Positions 46,149-55,239 of a stretch of DNA of 64,000 bases are shown one piece after another. Position 1 is the first letter of the stretch; the number at the start of each line of letters is the position of its first letter. Position numbers and translations under genes: made by a program. The notes beneath the pieces were generated by a model. It did not search any database and was not told where the DNA came from. It worked only from the letters and a program-made list of their open reading frames with translations. The DNA is from Aromatoleum toluvorans (lineage in GTDB: Bacteria > Pseudomonadota > Gammaproteobacteria > Burkholderiales > Rhodocyclaceae): the NCBI RefSeq assembly GCF_012910905.1, contig NZ_WTVN01000012.1, positions 52,661 through 116,660 on the forward strand, read 5' to 3'.

Positions 46149-46880
46149 TCAGAAGCGTTCCACCCACGGACGCAGGTCCAGCTCCTGTGTCCAGGCGCTG
46201 CGCGGTTGCCGGTACAACTGGAAGTAGGCCTCGGCGATCGCGTCCGGATCGAGCAGGGAATCCCCGTCCGCGGCGTCCGTATGCTCGACCACGCTGCTCG
46301 GCCTGATGCGGCCGTCGATGATCACGTGCGCGACATGGATGCCCTTGGGTTGGAGCTCGCGCGCCATGCTCTGGGCGAGCGCCCGCAGGCCGAACTTGCC
46401 CACGGCGAGGTTGTGGAAGCCCGCGCTCCCGCGCAGGCTCGCGGTCGCGCCGGTGAACAGGATGGTGCCCCCGGCACCGCCCTGCCCGATGCGCTCGAGC
46501 ATGGCCCGCGCCGCCTCGCGCCCTACGAGGAAGCCGCCCAAGCAGCCGACCCGCCAGCAGCGCTCGAATTCTTCCGCGCTCGTCTCCACGATGCCGCGCG
46601 CGAGAAACGCGCCCGCGTTATACACGACGACGTCGGGACAGCCGTAGTCGCCGCGGATCGCCCGGAACAGCGCCGCAACGTCCGCCTCGCGGCTCGCATC
46701 GCAGGAATAGGCATGCGCACCGCGGCCGATGCCCGCGCATTCCACGCTCAGGTTCTCCAGCCGATCGACGTTGCGCGCGGCGAGCGCGACGTTCATTTCG
46801 GCTGCGCCGAAACGGCGAGCGAGCGAGCGCCCCAGCCCCGGCCCCGCGCCGACGATCAGTGCAAGTTTCCGCTGTTCCAT
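46149..46880 (-). CDS. Atypical short-chain dehydrogenase/reductase
   Basis: A 243-residue SDR fold: VGAGPGLGRSLARRFG (nucleotide loop), YNAGAF, FTGATASLRGSAGFHNLAVGKFGLRALAQSMARELQ. The usual catalytic Y-x3-K is missing: the Tyr position before the conserved Lys in LAVGK is not Tyr. Related proteins with the AQSMARELxPxGIHVAHV segment share this lack, so activity is uncertain. The ATG at 46880 is a better start than the 13-codon extension. Divergent from ovoA across 207 bp; no link to the pigment cluster is proven. Confidence 0.82.
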   Translation of the reverse strand: MEQRKLALIVGAGPGLGRSLARRFGAAEMNVALAARNVDRLENLSVECAGIGRGAHAYSCDASREADVAALFRAIRGDYGCPDVVVYNAGAFLARGIVETSAEEFERCWRVGCLGGFLVGREAARAMLERIGQGGAGGTILFTGATASLRGSAGFHNLAVGKFGLRALAQSMARELQPKGIHVAHVIIDGRIRPSSVVEHTDAADGDSLLDPDAIAEAYFQLYRQPRSAWTQELDLRPWVERF

Positions 46881-47020
46881 GACTGCCTCCTCTGCCGCTC
46901 GCGTACCGTGCGATGGCACGGCCGCCGGTGAGTTCAGCTTAGATCACGTCCACCGCGCGCGCCTTGCCCGCCGACGCGGCGCGGTGCGCGAGGGCGTTGG
47001 CGCGCAGCCGCGTCCGGGGT

Positions 47021-47026
47021 TATCCT
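47021..47026 (+). promoter_or_regulatory. Candidate -10 box of ovoA
   Basis: TATCCT about 60 bp upstream of the ovoA ATG. An out-of-frame ATG follows 6 bp later at 47033; it is probably not used. Confidence 0.3.
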
Positions 47027-47087
47027 CGTCCGATGAGGCCTCCCGCGCCTCCACACGATGGCGAATGCGTAGCGAGGAAGATCCGCG

Positions 47088-49469
47088 ATGACTGGCGACG
47101 TGATGGAAGAGAGCTGGCGACAGAACCTCGACGGTCGATTCGGCGAGCGCCTGCGGGTGCCGCGGGGTCCGGACTGGTGGACGGCGCTGCCGCCCGAGCG
47201 CTGCCCCGGCTGGACTGCGGACGGCATGCTGACGTCGCTGCCCTTGCCGAACCTCGCAAGCTGCACCCGTGCCGAGGTGCGCGCGTATTTCGACAATGGC
47301 TGGACGCTCACCGAACTGCTCTTCTCCGCGCTTGTCGGCGAGGAGGCGTTCTACCGCCCGCCCTACCATCACCTGCGCCATCCGATGGTGTTCTACTACT
47401 GCCATCCGCCGGCGCTGTACGTGAACAAGCTGCGCGTCGCGGGACTGATCGCCGAGCCGCTCAACCCGTACTTCGAGCGCATCTTCGAGACCGGCGTCGA
47501 CGAGATGCGCTGGGACGACATGTCCAAGAACGCGATGCGCTGGCCCGCCTTCGATGAGGCGCAGGACTATCGCAAGGCGGTGTATGCGCTGGTCTGCCGG
47601 GTCATCGACGAACATCCCGGCTTGGCCGACGGCCATCCGCCGATCACGCAGCAGGACCCGCTGTGGGCGCTGTTCATGGGTTTCGAGCACGAACGCATCC
47701 ACCTCGAGACCTCGTCCGTCTTGATCCACGAGCTGCCGCTGCGACTCGTGCGCAGGCCCGCGGGCTGGGCGCCGCTGCATCCGTCGGCGACGCGGCCCTC
47801 GGCATTCCCGCCGGTCGCCGGGCGCGACTACCCGGAACTGGAACTGCTGCCGGTCGGCGCCGCGAGCCTGCGCCTCGGCAAACCGGCCGACTGGCCTTCC
47901 TACGGCTGGGACAATGAATACGGCAGCCGCCGCGTCGACACCCAGCCGTTCCGCGCGGGCCGCTGCCTGGTCACGAACGGCCAGTTCTGGGAGTTCGTCG
48001 CGGCCGGGGGCTATCGCGAGCAGCGCTGGTGGTCGGACACGGGCTGGGCGTGGCGCACCTATCGCAACCTCAAGTGGCCGACCTTCTGGGTGCCCGACGG
48101 CCCCGCGGGGTCGCACCAGTTCCGCCTGCGCACGCTGTTCGAAGTCATCGACATGCCCTGGGACTGGCCGGCGGAGGTGAACTGGCACGAGGCCAGCGCC
48201 TACTGCGCGTGGCTGAGCGCGCGCGACGGGGTACCCTGCCGCCTGCCGAGCGAGGCCGAACACAACGCACTGCGCGACCCCGTCGGCGCCGCTGCGGACG
48301 ATCCCGTCATGGCCGCCGACGGCGCGACCCTGCTGCGCGAACGCGGCCTCAACCTCAACCTCGGCTGCGGCTCCTCGACGCCCGTCGCCAACGGACAGCC
48401 GACGGCGCACGGTTTCCACGACGTCTTCGGCAACGTCTGGCAGTGGCTGGGCGACCAGTTCAACCCGCTGCCGGGCGCGCAGGTGCATCCGTATTACGAC
48501 GACTTCAGCAGCCCGTGCTACGACGGCGAGCACCAGATGATCCTCGGCGGATCGTGGGTCTCGACCGGCGACGAGGCGAGCGTGTGGTCGCGCTTCCATT
48601 TCCGCCCGCACTTCTTCCAGCACGCCGGCTTCCGGGTCGTGCAGGCGGCGCACGACGGCGGCGCCGTGACGCTCGACGCCACCGGCGCGCGCGGCAAGGT
48701 GTACGAAAGCGCCGAGGTCACCAACGAGTACCTGCTGCTGCACTACGGCAGCGCCGAGGAGCAGATGCCCTGGGCGTCCGGGCCGCGCGACGCATGCCAG
48801 TTCCCGCAGCGTTCCGCGCGCTGGCTGATCGACGGCGCGCGCGAGCTCGGCGTGACGACCGGCCGGGCACTCGACGTCGGATGTGCGGTGGGCGGCGCCT
48901 GCTTCGAACTCGCGCGCACGTATGGCGAGGTGCTGGGCGTCGACCTGAGCCGCGCCTTCATCGACGCCGCCACGGCCCTGCAGCGCGACGGCGCGCTGGA
49001 CTACGCTTGCCGCGACGAAGGCGACCTCGGCCACCCGCTGCGGGCGCACGTCGACCCTGCGATCGATCGCACCCGGGTCAGCTTCCGCCAGGCCGATGCC
49101 TGCTCGCTGCCGGCGGAGCTCATGGATTACGACGCCATCCTGCTCGCAAACCTGCTGTGCCGCCTCCCCAGCCCGAAGTCGCTGCTCGGACGGCTCGGCG
49201 GGCCCTGCGGGCTGGTGCGCGTCGGCGGGGTCGTCGCGATCCTCTCGCCCTACACCTGGATGGAGCAGTTCACCCCCCGCGGCGCCTGGTTGGGCGGCTA
49301 CCTGGACAGCGAGCGCCCGGTGCGCAGCGGCGACGCGCTGAAATCGCTGCTGACCGCGGACGGCTTCGAATTGCGCCGCGAAACCGAACTTCCGCTCGTG
49401 ATCCGCGAGCATGCACGCAAGTACCAGTACATCGTCACGCACGCCATGCTGTGGCAGCGCGTACGCTGA
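47088..49469 (+). CDS. ovoA: Ovothiol biosynthesis protein OvoA
   Basis: A 793-residue bifunctional enzyme. Residues about 20-240 form the DinB-like domain with the iron-binding H-x3-H-x-E (HERIHLE). Residues 260-540 are the formylglycine-enzyme/sulfatase-modifying fold (GNVWQWLGDQFNPLPG, LGGSW). From about 590 there is a SAM methyltransferase (ALDVGCAVGGACFELA, VLGVDLS). OvoA joins cysteine to histidine C5 with O2 to give 5-histidylcysteine sulfoxide, and its C-terminal domain N-methylates the imidazole thiol to ovothiol. GGAAG lies before the ATG. The C-S lyase OvoB is not in this window. Confidence 0.93.
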   Translation: MTGDVMEESWRQNLDGRFGERLRVPRGPDWWTALPPERCPGWTADGMLTSLPLPNLASCTRAEVRAYFDNGWTLTELLFSALVGEEAFYRPPYHHLRHPMVFYYCHPPALYVNKLRVAGLIAEPLNPYFERIFETGVDEMRWDDMSKNAMRWPAFDEAQDYRKAVYALVCRVIDEHPGLADGHPPITQQDPLWALFMGFEHERIHLETSSVLIHELPLRLVRRPAGWAPLHPSATRPSAFPPVAGRDYPELELLPVGAASLRLGKPADWPSYGWDNEYGSRRVDTQPFRAGRCLVTNGQFWEFVAAGGYREQRWWSDTGWAWRTYRNLKWPTFWVPDGPAGSHQFRLRTLFEVIDMPWDWPAEVNWHEASAYCAWLSARDGVPCRLPSEAEHNALRDPVGAAADDPVMAADGATLLRERGLNLNLGCGSSTPVANGQPTAHGFHDVFGNVWQWLGDQFNPLPGAQVHPYYDDFSSPCYDGEHQMILGGSWVSTGDEASVWSRFHFRPHFFQHAGFRVVQAAHDGGAVTLDATGARGKVYESAEVTNEYLLLHYGSAEEQMPWASGPRDACQFPQRSARWLIDGARELGVTTGRALDVGCAVGGACFELARTYGEVLGVDLSRAFIDAATALQRDGALDYACRDEGDLGHPLRAHVDPAIDRTRVSFRQADACSLPAELMDYDAILLANLLCRLPSPKSLLGRLGGPCGLVRVGGVVAILSPYTWMEQFTPRGAWLGGYLDSERPVRSGDALKSLLTADGFELRRETELPLVIREHARKYQYIVTHAMLWQRVR

Positions 49470-49503
49470 CGCCTTCCCTGAAAACCGACTCCCGTCCCCC
49501 ATC

Positions 49504-52209
49504 ATGAGCTTCCGATACCTGCAGAGCCTGTTCAATCCGCAATCCATCGCCGTCATCGGCGCGAGTGCCCGCCCGCGCCGCATCGGCAGCGTCGTGATGC
49601 GGAACCTCCTCGCGGGGGGCTTCGGCGGCGTGATCATGCCGGTCAACCCCAAGCGCGACGCGGTCGCAGGCGTGCTGGCCTACCCGAACGTGGACGCCCT
49701 GCCGCGCACGCCGGATCTCGCAATCATCTGCACCCCCCCGTCCGCGATCCCCGGCATCCTCGAGCAGCTCGGCAAGCGCGGCACGCGCGCCGCCATCATC
49801 ATGGCGAGCCAGCTCGCGACCACCCTGGGAACCGACGGCCGGCCGCTCGACGTCACGCTCCTCGAGATCGCCCGCCGCCACGACATCCGCATTCTCGGCG
49901 GCAGCACGCTCGGCGTCATGGTGCCCCAGGCCGGCCTCAACGCGACCTTCTCCCAGGTCGGCGGGCTGTCGGGCAACATCGGCTTCGTGTCGCAGTCGGA
50001 CGCGGTGGGCACGATGGTGCTCGACTGGGCATTGCCGAAGAAGGTCGGCTTCTCGCATTTCGTGTCGCTCGGCGACGCGCTCGACATCGGCTTCGGCGAA
50101 GTCCTCGACTTCCTCGGCAGCGACCCCGGCACGCGCGCGATCCTGATGTACATCGAATCCATCCGCGAGCGCCGCAGCTTCATGGCTGCCGCACGCGCCG
50201 CGGCGCGCAACAAACCGGTCGTCGCGATCAAGGCCGGACGCGCCCAGCGCGTCGGGCACGACGTCGGCGACCCCCTGTTCCTCGACAGCCCGGGCCTCAT
50301 CGGCAGCGACGACGTGGCCGATGCCGTGCTGCGCCGCGCCGGCATCCTGCGCGTCGACCACCTCAACGAACTGTTCGGCGCCGTCGAGACCGTCGTGCGC
50401 TCGCGGCCGATCCACGGCGACCGCCTCGTCGTCATCAGCAACGGCGGCGGCGCCGGCATCATGGCGGAAGACAGCCTGCACCTCGGCGGCTACGCGCTGC
50501 CGGACCTCCATCCGAACACGCTCACCCGCCTGCGCCGCCTGCTGCCGCCGGAATGGAATGGCCGCAACCCGATCGCGATCCGCGTCGACGCGCCGCCCAA
50601 GCGCTACGAGGACGTGTTGAAGATCCTGTGCGAAGAACAGGACGGCGACGCGATCCTGCTGATCCACACGCCGAACGCGCTCACGCCGAGTGTGGAGATC
50701 GCCGAAACGGTGATCAGGACGATCCGCAGCGTCGGCGGCAACCTGCTCACCTGCTGGATCGGCGACGAGACCGCGGCGGCCGAGCGCAAGCTCTTCGTCG
50801 ATGCCGGCATCGCCACCTTCGACACGCCGGAAAACGCCACGCGTGCCTTCCTGCACATGGTCAACCATCGGCACACACGCGAAGTGCTGATGCAAGCGCC
50901 CCCGTCCACTTCGGTCAACTTCCGGCCCGACGTGGACGGCGCGCGCGCCGTGGTGCGCCGGGCGCTGGCGGAAGGCCGCACCCACCTGACCGAACCCGAG
51001 GCGAAGCACATCCTCGCCGCGTACGAGATCCCCATCGTCCCGACCCACCTCGCGGCAACGCCGCAGGACGTGTCCGCGATCGCGACGGAGCTCGGAACGC
51101 CCGTCTCGGTCACCGTCATGTCGCGCGACATCCGCCGCAAGTGGGAAGTCGGCGGCGTGGCCCTGGACCTCGAAACGCCCGAAGCCGCCGAATCGGCCGC
51201 CAAGGCCATGCTCGCGCGCGTCGCCACGCTGCGCCCCGAGATCGCGATTTCCGGGTTCGCCGTGCAAGCCATGGAAACGCGGGCGCATGCGCGGCAGCTG
51301 ATCGTCGGAGTCGTCACGGACCCGCTGTTCGGGCCCATGATCGTGTTCGGCGAAGGCGGCCGCGGACTGGAGGTGTACCGCAACCTCGCGATCGGCCTAC
51401 CGCCCCTCAACCTGCCGCTCGCGCACGACCTCATCAACCGCAGCCGCGCCGCGGGCCTCCTGAACGCGTACCACAACCACCCGGCGGCCGATCGCGAAGC
51501 CGTGGCGCTGATGCTGACGCGTATCTCGCAGCTGGTCGTGGACCTGCCGGAAATCGAGGAACTCGCCATCAACCCGATGTTCGTCGACGACCAGGGAGTC
51601 CTCGCCGTCGACGCGCACATCCAGGTTTCCGCCGCGCCGCCGAATCCCCAGCGCCTGTCGATCCGCCCCTATCCCGAAGCGCTCGCCGAAACGGCCAGGT
51701 TGCGCGACGGCCGCAGTGCCGTGCTGCGCCCCATCCGGCCCGAGGACGAAGCGACGCATTACGAATTCCTGTCCCGCGTCACGCCCGAGGACATCCTCTT
51801 CCGCTTCTTCCATTACATCGGCACGCTGCCGCGCTCCGAGATGGCGCGCCTGACGCAGATCGACTACGACCGCGAGATGGCCTTCATCGCGAGCGGCAAG
51901 GACAGCTCCGGCCGCCCGGAGACACTGGGCGTGGTGCGCGCCGTCGCCGATCCCGACAACCACACGGCCGAATTCTCGATCCTCGTGCGCTCCGACATGA
52001 AGGGGCTGGGGATTGGCTCGACCCTGCTGAAGAAGGTCATCCGCTACGCGCGGGAACGCGGCCTGCAGGTGCTGGCGGGCGAAGTCATGGCGGAGAACGA
52101 GCCGATGCTCAAGCTGCTCAGACACTTCGGCTTCACCATCAAGGGTTCCGAGGAACCCGGGATCCTCGCGGTGCGGCTGCCGCTGCAGGAGCCTTCGGTC
52201 AAGGCCTGA
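49504..52209 (+). CDS. Pat/PatZ-type protein lysine acetyltransferase
   Basis: A 901-residue protein. Residues 1-460 form an NDP-forming acyl-CoA synthetase-like CoA-binding region (LFNPQSIAVIGASARPRRIGS, GFVSQSDAVGTMVLDWA), 480-700 an ATP-grasp-like part, and 720-890 a GNAT acetyltransferase (RLRDGRSAVLRPIRPEDE, VRSDMKGLGIGSTLLKKVI). This architecture is Pat/YfiQ, which acetylates and silences acetyl-CoA synthetase and other enzymes. The ATG at 49504 starts MSFRYLQSL. Isolated between ovoA and lexA. Confidence 0.9.
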   Translation: MSFRYLQSLFNPQSIAVIGASARPRRIGSVVMRNLLAGGFGGVIMPVNPKRDAVAGVLAYPNVDALPRTPDLAIICTPPSAIPGILEQLGKRGTRAAIIMASQLATTLGTDGRPLDVTLLEIARRHDIRILGGSTLGVMVPQAGLNATFSQVGGLSGNIGFVSQSDAVGTMVLDWALPKKVGFSHFVSLGDALDIGFGEVLDFLGSDPGTRAILMYIESIRERRSFMAAARAAARNKPVVAIKAGRAQRVGHDVGDPLFLDSPGLIGSDDVADAVLRRAGILRVDHLNELFGAVETVVRSRPIHGDRLVVISNGGGAGIMAEDSLHLGGYALPDLHPNTLTRLRRLLPPEWNGRNPIAIRVDAPPKRYEDVLKILCEEQDGDAILLIHTPNALTPSVEIAETVIRTIRSVGGNLLTCWIGDETAAAERKLFVDAGIATFDTPENATRAFLHMVNHRHTREVLMQAPPSTSVNFRPDVDGARAVVRRALAEGRTHLTEPEAKHILAAYEIPIVPTHLAATPQDVSAIATELGTPVSVTVMSRDIRRKWEVGGVALDLETPEAAESAAKAMLARVATLRPEIAISGFAVQAMETRAHARQLIVGVVTDPLFGPMIVFGEGGRGLEVYRNLAIGLPPLNLPLAHDLINRSRAAGLLNAYHNHPAADREAVALMLTRISQLVVDLPEIEELAINPMFVDDQGVLAVDAHIQVSAAPPNPQRLSIRPYPEALAETARLRDGRSAVLRPIRPEDEATHYEFLSRVTPEDILFRFFHYIGTLPRSEMARLTQIDYDREMAFIASGKDSSGRPETLGVVRAVADPDNHTAEFSILVRSDMKGLGIGSTLLKKVIRYARERGLQVLAGEVMAENEPMLKLLRHFGFTIKGSEEPGILAVRLPLQEPSVKA

Positions 52210-52344
52210 GGCGCGAGTCCGGCCACCCGGACCCGCACGGGCGGCCCGCTCCCGGCAGGGCGCCGATTCGGGCAGATGTGGCGCCCGAAACGATTCCGGA
52301 AATTTCGTTCCCGGCTCGGGCTGGTCCATGCCGGCAAGTGGCGC

Positions 52345-52364
52345 TATTATATAAATATTCAGTA
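52345..52364. promoter_or_regulatory. SOS (LexA) box upstream of lexA
   Basis: TATTATATAAATATTCAGTA agrees with the E. coli LexA consensus at 16 of 20 positions by hand alignment. It overlaps TATTAT/TATATA -10-like words, 61 bp before the lexA ATG, consistent with autorepression. Confidence 0.6.
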
Positions 52365-52425
52365 CTCGCACCCCCGACCGAACCGACAGGATGCTCCTTT
52401 TCAAATTTGCAGCCCGGATATCCCC

Positions 52426-53037
52426 ATGAGCAGCAGCGACCATAACCTGACCGCCCGACAAGGCGAAATCCTCGAATTCATCCGCCAGACGGTCGAATCC
52501 GAGGGGCGTCCGCCCACGCGGGCCGAAGTGTGCAGCGCGTTCGGCTTCCGCTCGCCGAACGCGGCCGAAAGCCACCTGCGCGCGCTCGCCGCCAAGGGTG
52601 CGATCCTGCTCGAGGAAGGCCGGGCGCGCGGCATCCGCCTCGCCGAGGCGCTGGGCCTGCCGCTGATCGGGCGGGTCGCCGCCGGCAGTCCGATCCTTGC
52701 GGTCGAACACATCGAAGCGCGCCACCAGATCGATCCGGCGCTGTTCTCGCCGCGCGCCGACTACCTTCTGCGCGTGCGCGGCCTGAGCATGCGCGACGCA
52801 GGCATCCTCGACGGCGACCTGCTCGCCGTGCACCGCAGCCCCGAGGCGCGCTCCGGCCAGATCGTGGTCGCCCGGGTGGAAGACGAGGTCACCGTGAAGA
52901 CTTTCTCCCGCAAAGGCCCCATCGTCAGCCTGCTGCCGGCCAACCCCGACTTCGAGCCCATCGTCGTCGACACCCGCAACACCCCCCTGACGATCGAGGG
53001 GATCGCCGTCGGCCTGGTGCGCAACGGTTCGCTGTGA
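52426..53037 (+). CDS. lexA: LexA repressor
   Basis: A 203-residue SOS repressor. The winged helix spans residues 1-70 ([26 protein letters not shown]). The cleavage site is Ala86-Gly87 (VAAGSP), and Ser121 ([10 protein letters not shown]) and Lys158 (DEVTVKTF) form the self-cleavage dyad. It heads the imuA-imuB set, and SOS boxes are present here and at dnaE2. The ATG at 52426 is the family start ([16 protein letters not shown]); the upstream frame crosses the promoter. Confidence 0.94.
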   Translation: MSSSDHNLTARQGEILEFIRQTVESEGRPPTRAEVCSAFGFRSPNAAESHLRALAAKGAILLEEGRARGIRLAEALGLPLIGRVAAGSPILAVEHIEARHQIDPALFSPRADYLLRVRGLSMRDAGILDGDLLAVHRSPEARSGQIVVARVEDEVTVKTFSRKGPIVSLLPANPDFEPIVVDTRNTPLTIEGIAVGLVRNGSL

Positions 53038-53076
53038 AGCCCGTCCCCGTGCCCTCCCGGTTCCGCCTTCCTCCCG

Positions 53077-53799
53077 ATGTCCGCCCTCGCCCAAGCCACC
53101 CTCGCTGCCCTGCCGCCTGGCCTCGTCTGGCAGGCCGATCGGCTTGCACAGCCAGCCGAAGCAGGCATCGCAACCGGTTTTGCGGCGCTCGACGCCCAGC
53201 TGCCGGGAGGCGGCTGGCCGCGTAACGCGCTGATCGAGCTGCTGTCCGACAGCCCCGGCATCGGCGAGATCGGGCTGCTGCTGCCCGTCCTGCGCACGCT
53301 GCCGGCCGAACGCTGGATCGTCTGGATCACCCCGCCCCATCTTCCCTATGCCCCGGCCCTCGCCGCGGCAGGCGTGCCGCTGGAACGCCTGCTGCTGCTC
53401 GAAGCGGCCAGTCACGCCGAAACCCTGTGGGCAACCCGCCAGGCGCTGATCTCGGGCGGCAGCAGCGCCGTGCTCGCCTGGCTCGCGCGCGCGGACACCG
53501 CCGCCTTGCGGCGCCTGCAGCTCGCGGCCGAATCCTCTGCGACGCCGCTGTTCCTGTTCCGCCCCGCGTCCGCCGCACGCCAGCCGTCCCCCGCGAGCCT
53601 GCGCCTGCGGCTCTCCGCGCGCGACGACGGACTCGTGCTCGATATCCTCAAGCGACGCGGCCCCGGCCTCGCCGCACCGCTGCGCCTGCCGCTTCCGCAA
53701 CGTCCCGGTCCGCGCCGGGCCCCGGTCTTCAACGATGCTCTGGTTCGCCCTGATCCTGTCCGACCTGCCGCTGCAGGTATTCACGCGCGGCGTGGATGA
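53077..53799 (+). CDS. imuA: ImuA, RecA-like accessory protein of damage-induced mutagenesis
   Basis: A 240-residue protein of the ImuA family (SulA/RecA-like fold). It contains GIATGFAALDAQLPGGGWPRNALIELL, the usual N-terminal segment, but no clear Walker A, as in other ImuA proteins. It works with ImuB and DnaE2 in mutagenic lesion bypass. It lies 39 bp after lexA and overlaps imuB by 65 nt, so these three genes form one SOS operon. Confidence 0.88.
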   Translation: MSALAQATLAALPPGLVWQADRLAQPAEAGIATGFAALDAQLPGGGWPRNALIELLSDSPGIGEIGLLLPVLRTLPAERWIVWITPPHLPYAPALAAAGVPLERLLLLEAASHAETLWATRQALISGGSSAVLAWLARADTAALRRLQLAAESSATPLFLFRPASAARQPSPASLRLRLSARDDGLVLDILKRRGPGLAAPLRLPLPQRPGPRRAPVFNDALVRPDPVRPAAAGIHARRG

Positions 53800-55168
53800 G
53801 CCGGGCGAACTCGCGGTCGTCGAGCATGCGCCCGGCGCGCGCGTGGTCGCGGCCACGCCCACGGCACTCGCGCGCGGCGTGGAGGCCGGCCAGGGGGTTG
53901 CCGGCGCGCTCGCCGTCGCCCCGTCGCTGCACTTGCGCGAACGCGATCCCGCACTCGAAGCGGCGACACTGGAGGAGTTCGCCGCCTGGGCCGCGCAATT
54001 CACCCCCTGCGTCAGCATCGACCCGCCCGACACGCTGGTGCTGGAAACGAGCGCCAGCCTGCGCCTCTTCGGCGGCGTCACGGGGCTGGTGCGGCGCATC
54101 CGGGCCGGACTCGTGCCGCTCGGCCTGAACGCCGCGATCGCCGCCGCCCCGACCCCGCTTGCCGCCCGCTGGCTCGCCCGCACGCACCCGGGCCGGCAGA
54201 TCCGGGGCACTGCCGGGTGGCGGTGCCAGCTCGACGAATTTCCCGTGGAACTCCTCGGCGACGGCGCCGAGGTGGCGCGCGCCACGCTCGACCTGCTGTA
54301 CGGCATCGGAGCCCGCCGTATCGGCGATGTCGCCCGCCTGCCGCGCGACGGACTGGCGCGGCGCCAGGCCGGCGTCGTGCTCGACACGCTGGCGCGCGCA
54401 CGGGGCGAGCGTCCCGACCCGCGCCGCTGGTTCATCCCGCCGGAACGCTTCGAAGCGCGCCTCGCCCTGCCGGCGAGCATCCTGCACACCGAGCCGCTGC
54501 TGTTCGCCGCCGGACGGCTGTTCTCCGGGCTGTCCGCCTGGCTCGCCGCCCGCCACGCCGCACTCGACCGCTGCTGCCTGTGCCTGGAACACGAGGACCG
54601 CCCCGACACCGTGCTCGAGATCGTCACCGGAACGCCCGGACGCGACGACGGGCGGCTGCTGATGCTCGCCCGCGAACATCTGGCCGCGCTGGCGCTGCCG
54701 GCCCCGGTGGAGGCCTTGCGCCTGTCGGCCGACAACCCGGTCAGCACGCCCGGCCGCACGCCGGACCTGTTCGGCGATCCGGACAGCGCGCGCGACTCGG
54801 CCGCGCTGCTGCTCGACCGCCTGCGCGCCAGGCTGGGACGCGACGCGGTGCGCACCGTGCACCCCGTTTCCGAACACCGCCCGGAACGCGCCTGGCGACT
54901 GGCAGAACCCGGCCGCCTCGTCCCCCGCGATGTCCCGCCAGCCGCCGGACCGCGCCCCCTGTGGCTGATGCGCGAACCGCGCGCGCTCGACTCGATCCGC
55001 GCGCTGACGCTGCTGAACGGCCCGGAGCGCATCGAGTCCGGATGGTGGGACGGCACCGACGTGCGCCGCGACTACTACGTCGCCCGCGCACCCGATGCCG
55101 CGCTGTGGTGGGTGTTCGAGCTGCAGGACCCGCCGGGCGGCTGGTACGTGCATGGCTATTTTGGCTAG
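53735..55168 (+). CDS. imuB: ImuB, catalytically inactive Y-family polymerase homologue
   Basis: A 477-residue Y-family homologue. The N-terminus reads LWFALILSDLPLQVF instead of the DxDxFFA metal site of active polymerases, as in known ImuB proteins. TPCVSIDPPDTLVLETSASLRLFGG and YGIGARRIGDVARLPRDGLARR (helix-hairpin-helix) follow. ImuB acts as a hub between the beta clamp, ImuA and DnaE2. Overlaps imuA. Unlike the common imuA-imuB-dnaE2 order, dnaE2 is 4.2 kb away. Confidence 0.9.
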   Translation: MLWFALILSDLPLQVFTRGVDEPGELAVVEHAPGARVVAATPTALARGVEAGQGVAGALAVAPSLHLRERDPALEAATLEEFAAWAAQFTPCVSIDPPDTLVLETSASLRLFGGVTGLVRRIRAGLVPLGLNAAIAAAPTPLAARWLARTHPGRQIRGTAGWRCQLDEFPVELLGDGAEVARATLDLLYGIGARRIGDVARLPRDGLARRQAGVVLDTLARARGERPDPRRWFIPPERFEARLALPASILHTEPLLFAAGRLFSGLSAWLAARHAALDRCCLCLEHEDRPDTVLEIVTGTPGRDDGRLLMLAREHLAALALPAPVEALRLSADNPVSTPGRTPDLFGDPDSARDSAALLLDRLRARLGRDAVRTVHPVSEHRPERAWRLAEPGRLVPRDVPPAAGPRPLWLMREPRALDSIRALTLLNGPERIESGWWDGTDVRRDYYVARAPDAALWWVFELQDPPGGWYVHGYFG

Positions 55169-55239
55169 ACTCCGCAGTTTCCGCGCCCGGACGTCGTGTC
55201 CGGCCCCGACCTCACCCGCAGCCCAAAGGCCCCTTTCGC

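Noticed and set aside
47033..47557. ATG six bases after TATCCT, a possible leaderless ORF before ovoA
   Set aside because: Its frame overlaps ovoA out of phase and gives an Arg/Ala-rich non-family translation.
46944..49652. 902-codon minus-strand frame antisense to ovoA
   Set aside because: Shadow of a high-GC gene; no recognisable domain.
52217..52232. GTCCGG-CCAC-CCGGAC hairpin after the acetyltransferase gene
   Set aside because: Short stem without a T run; too weak to call a terminator.
51397..55056. 1219-codon minus-strand open frame across pat, lexA, imuA and imuB
   Set aside because: Low-complexity Arg/Ser-rich translation, antisense to four recognised genes.
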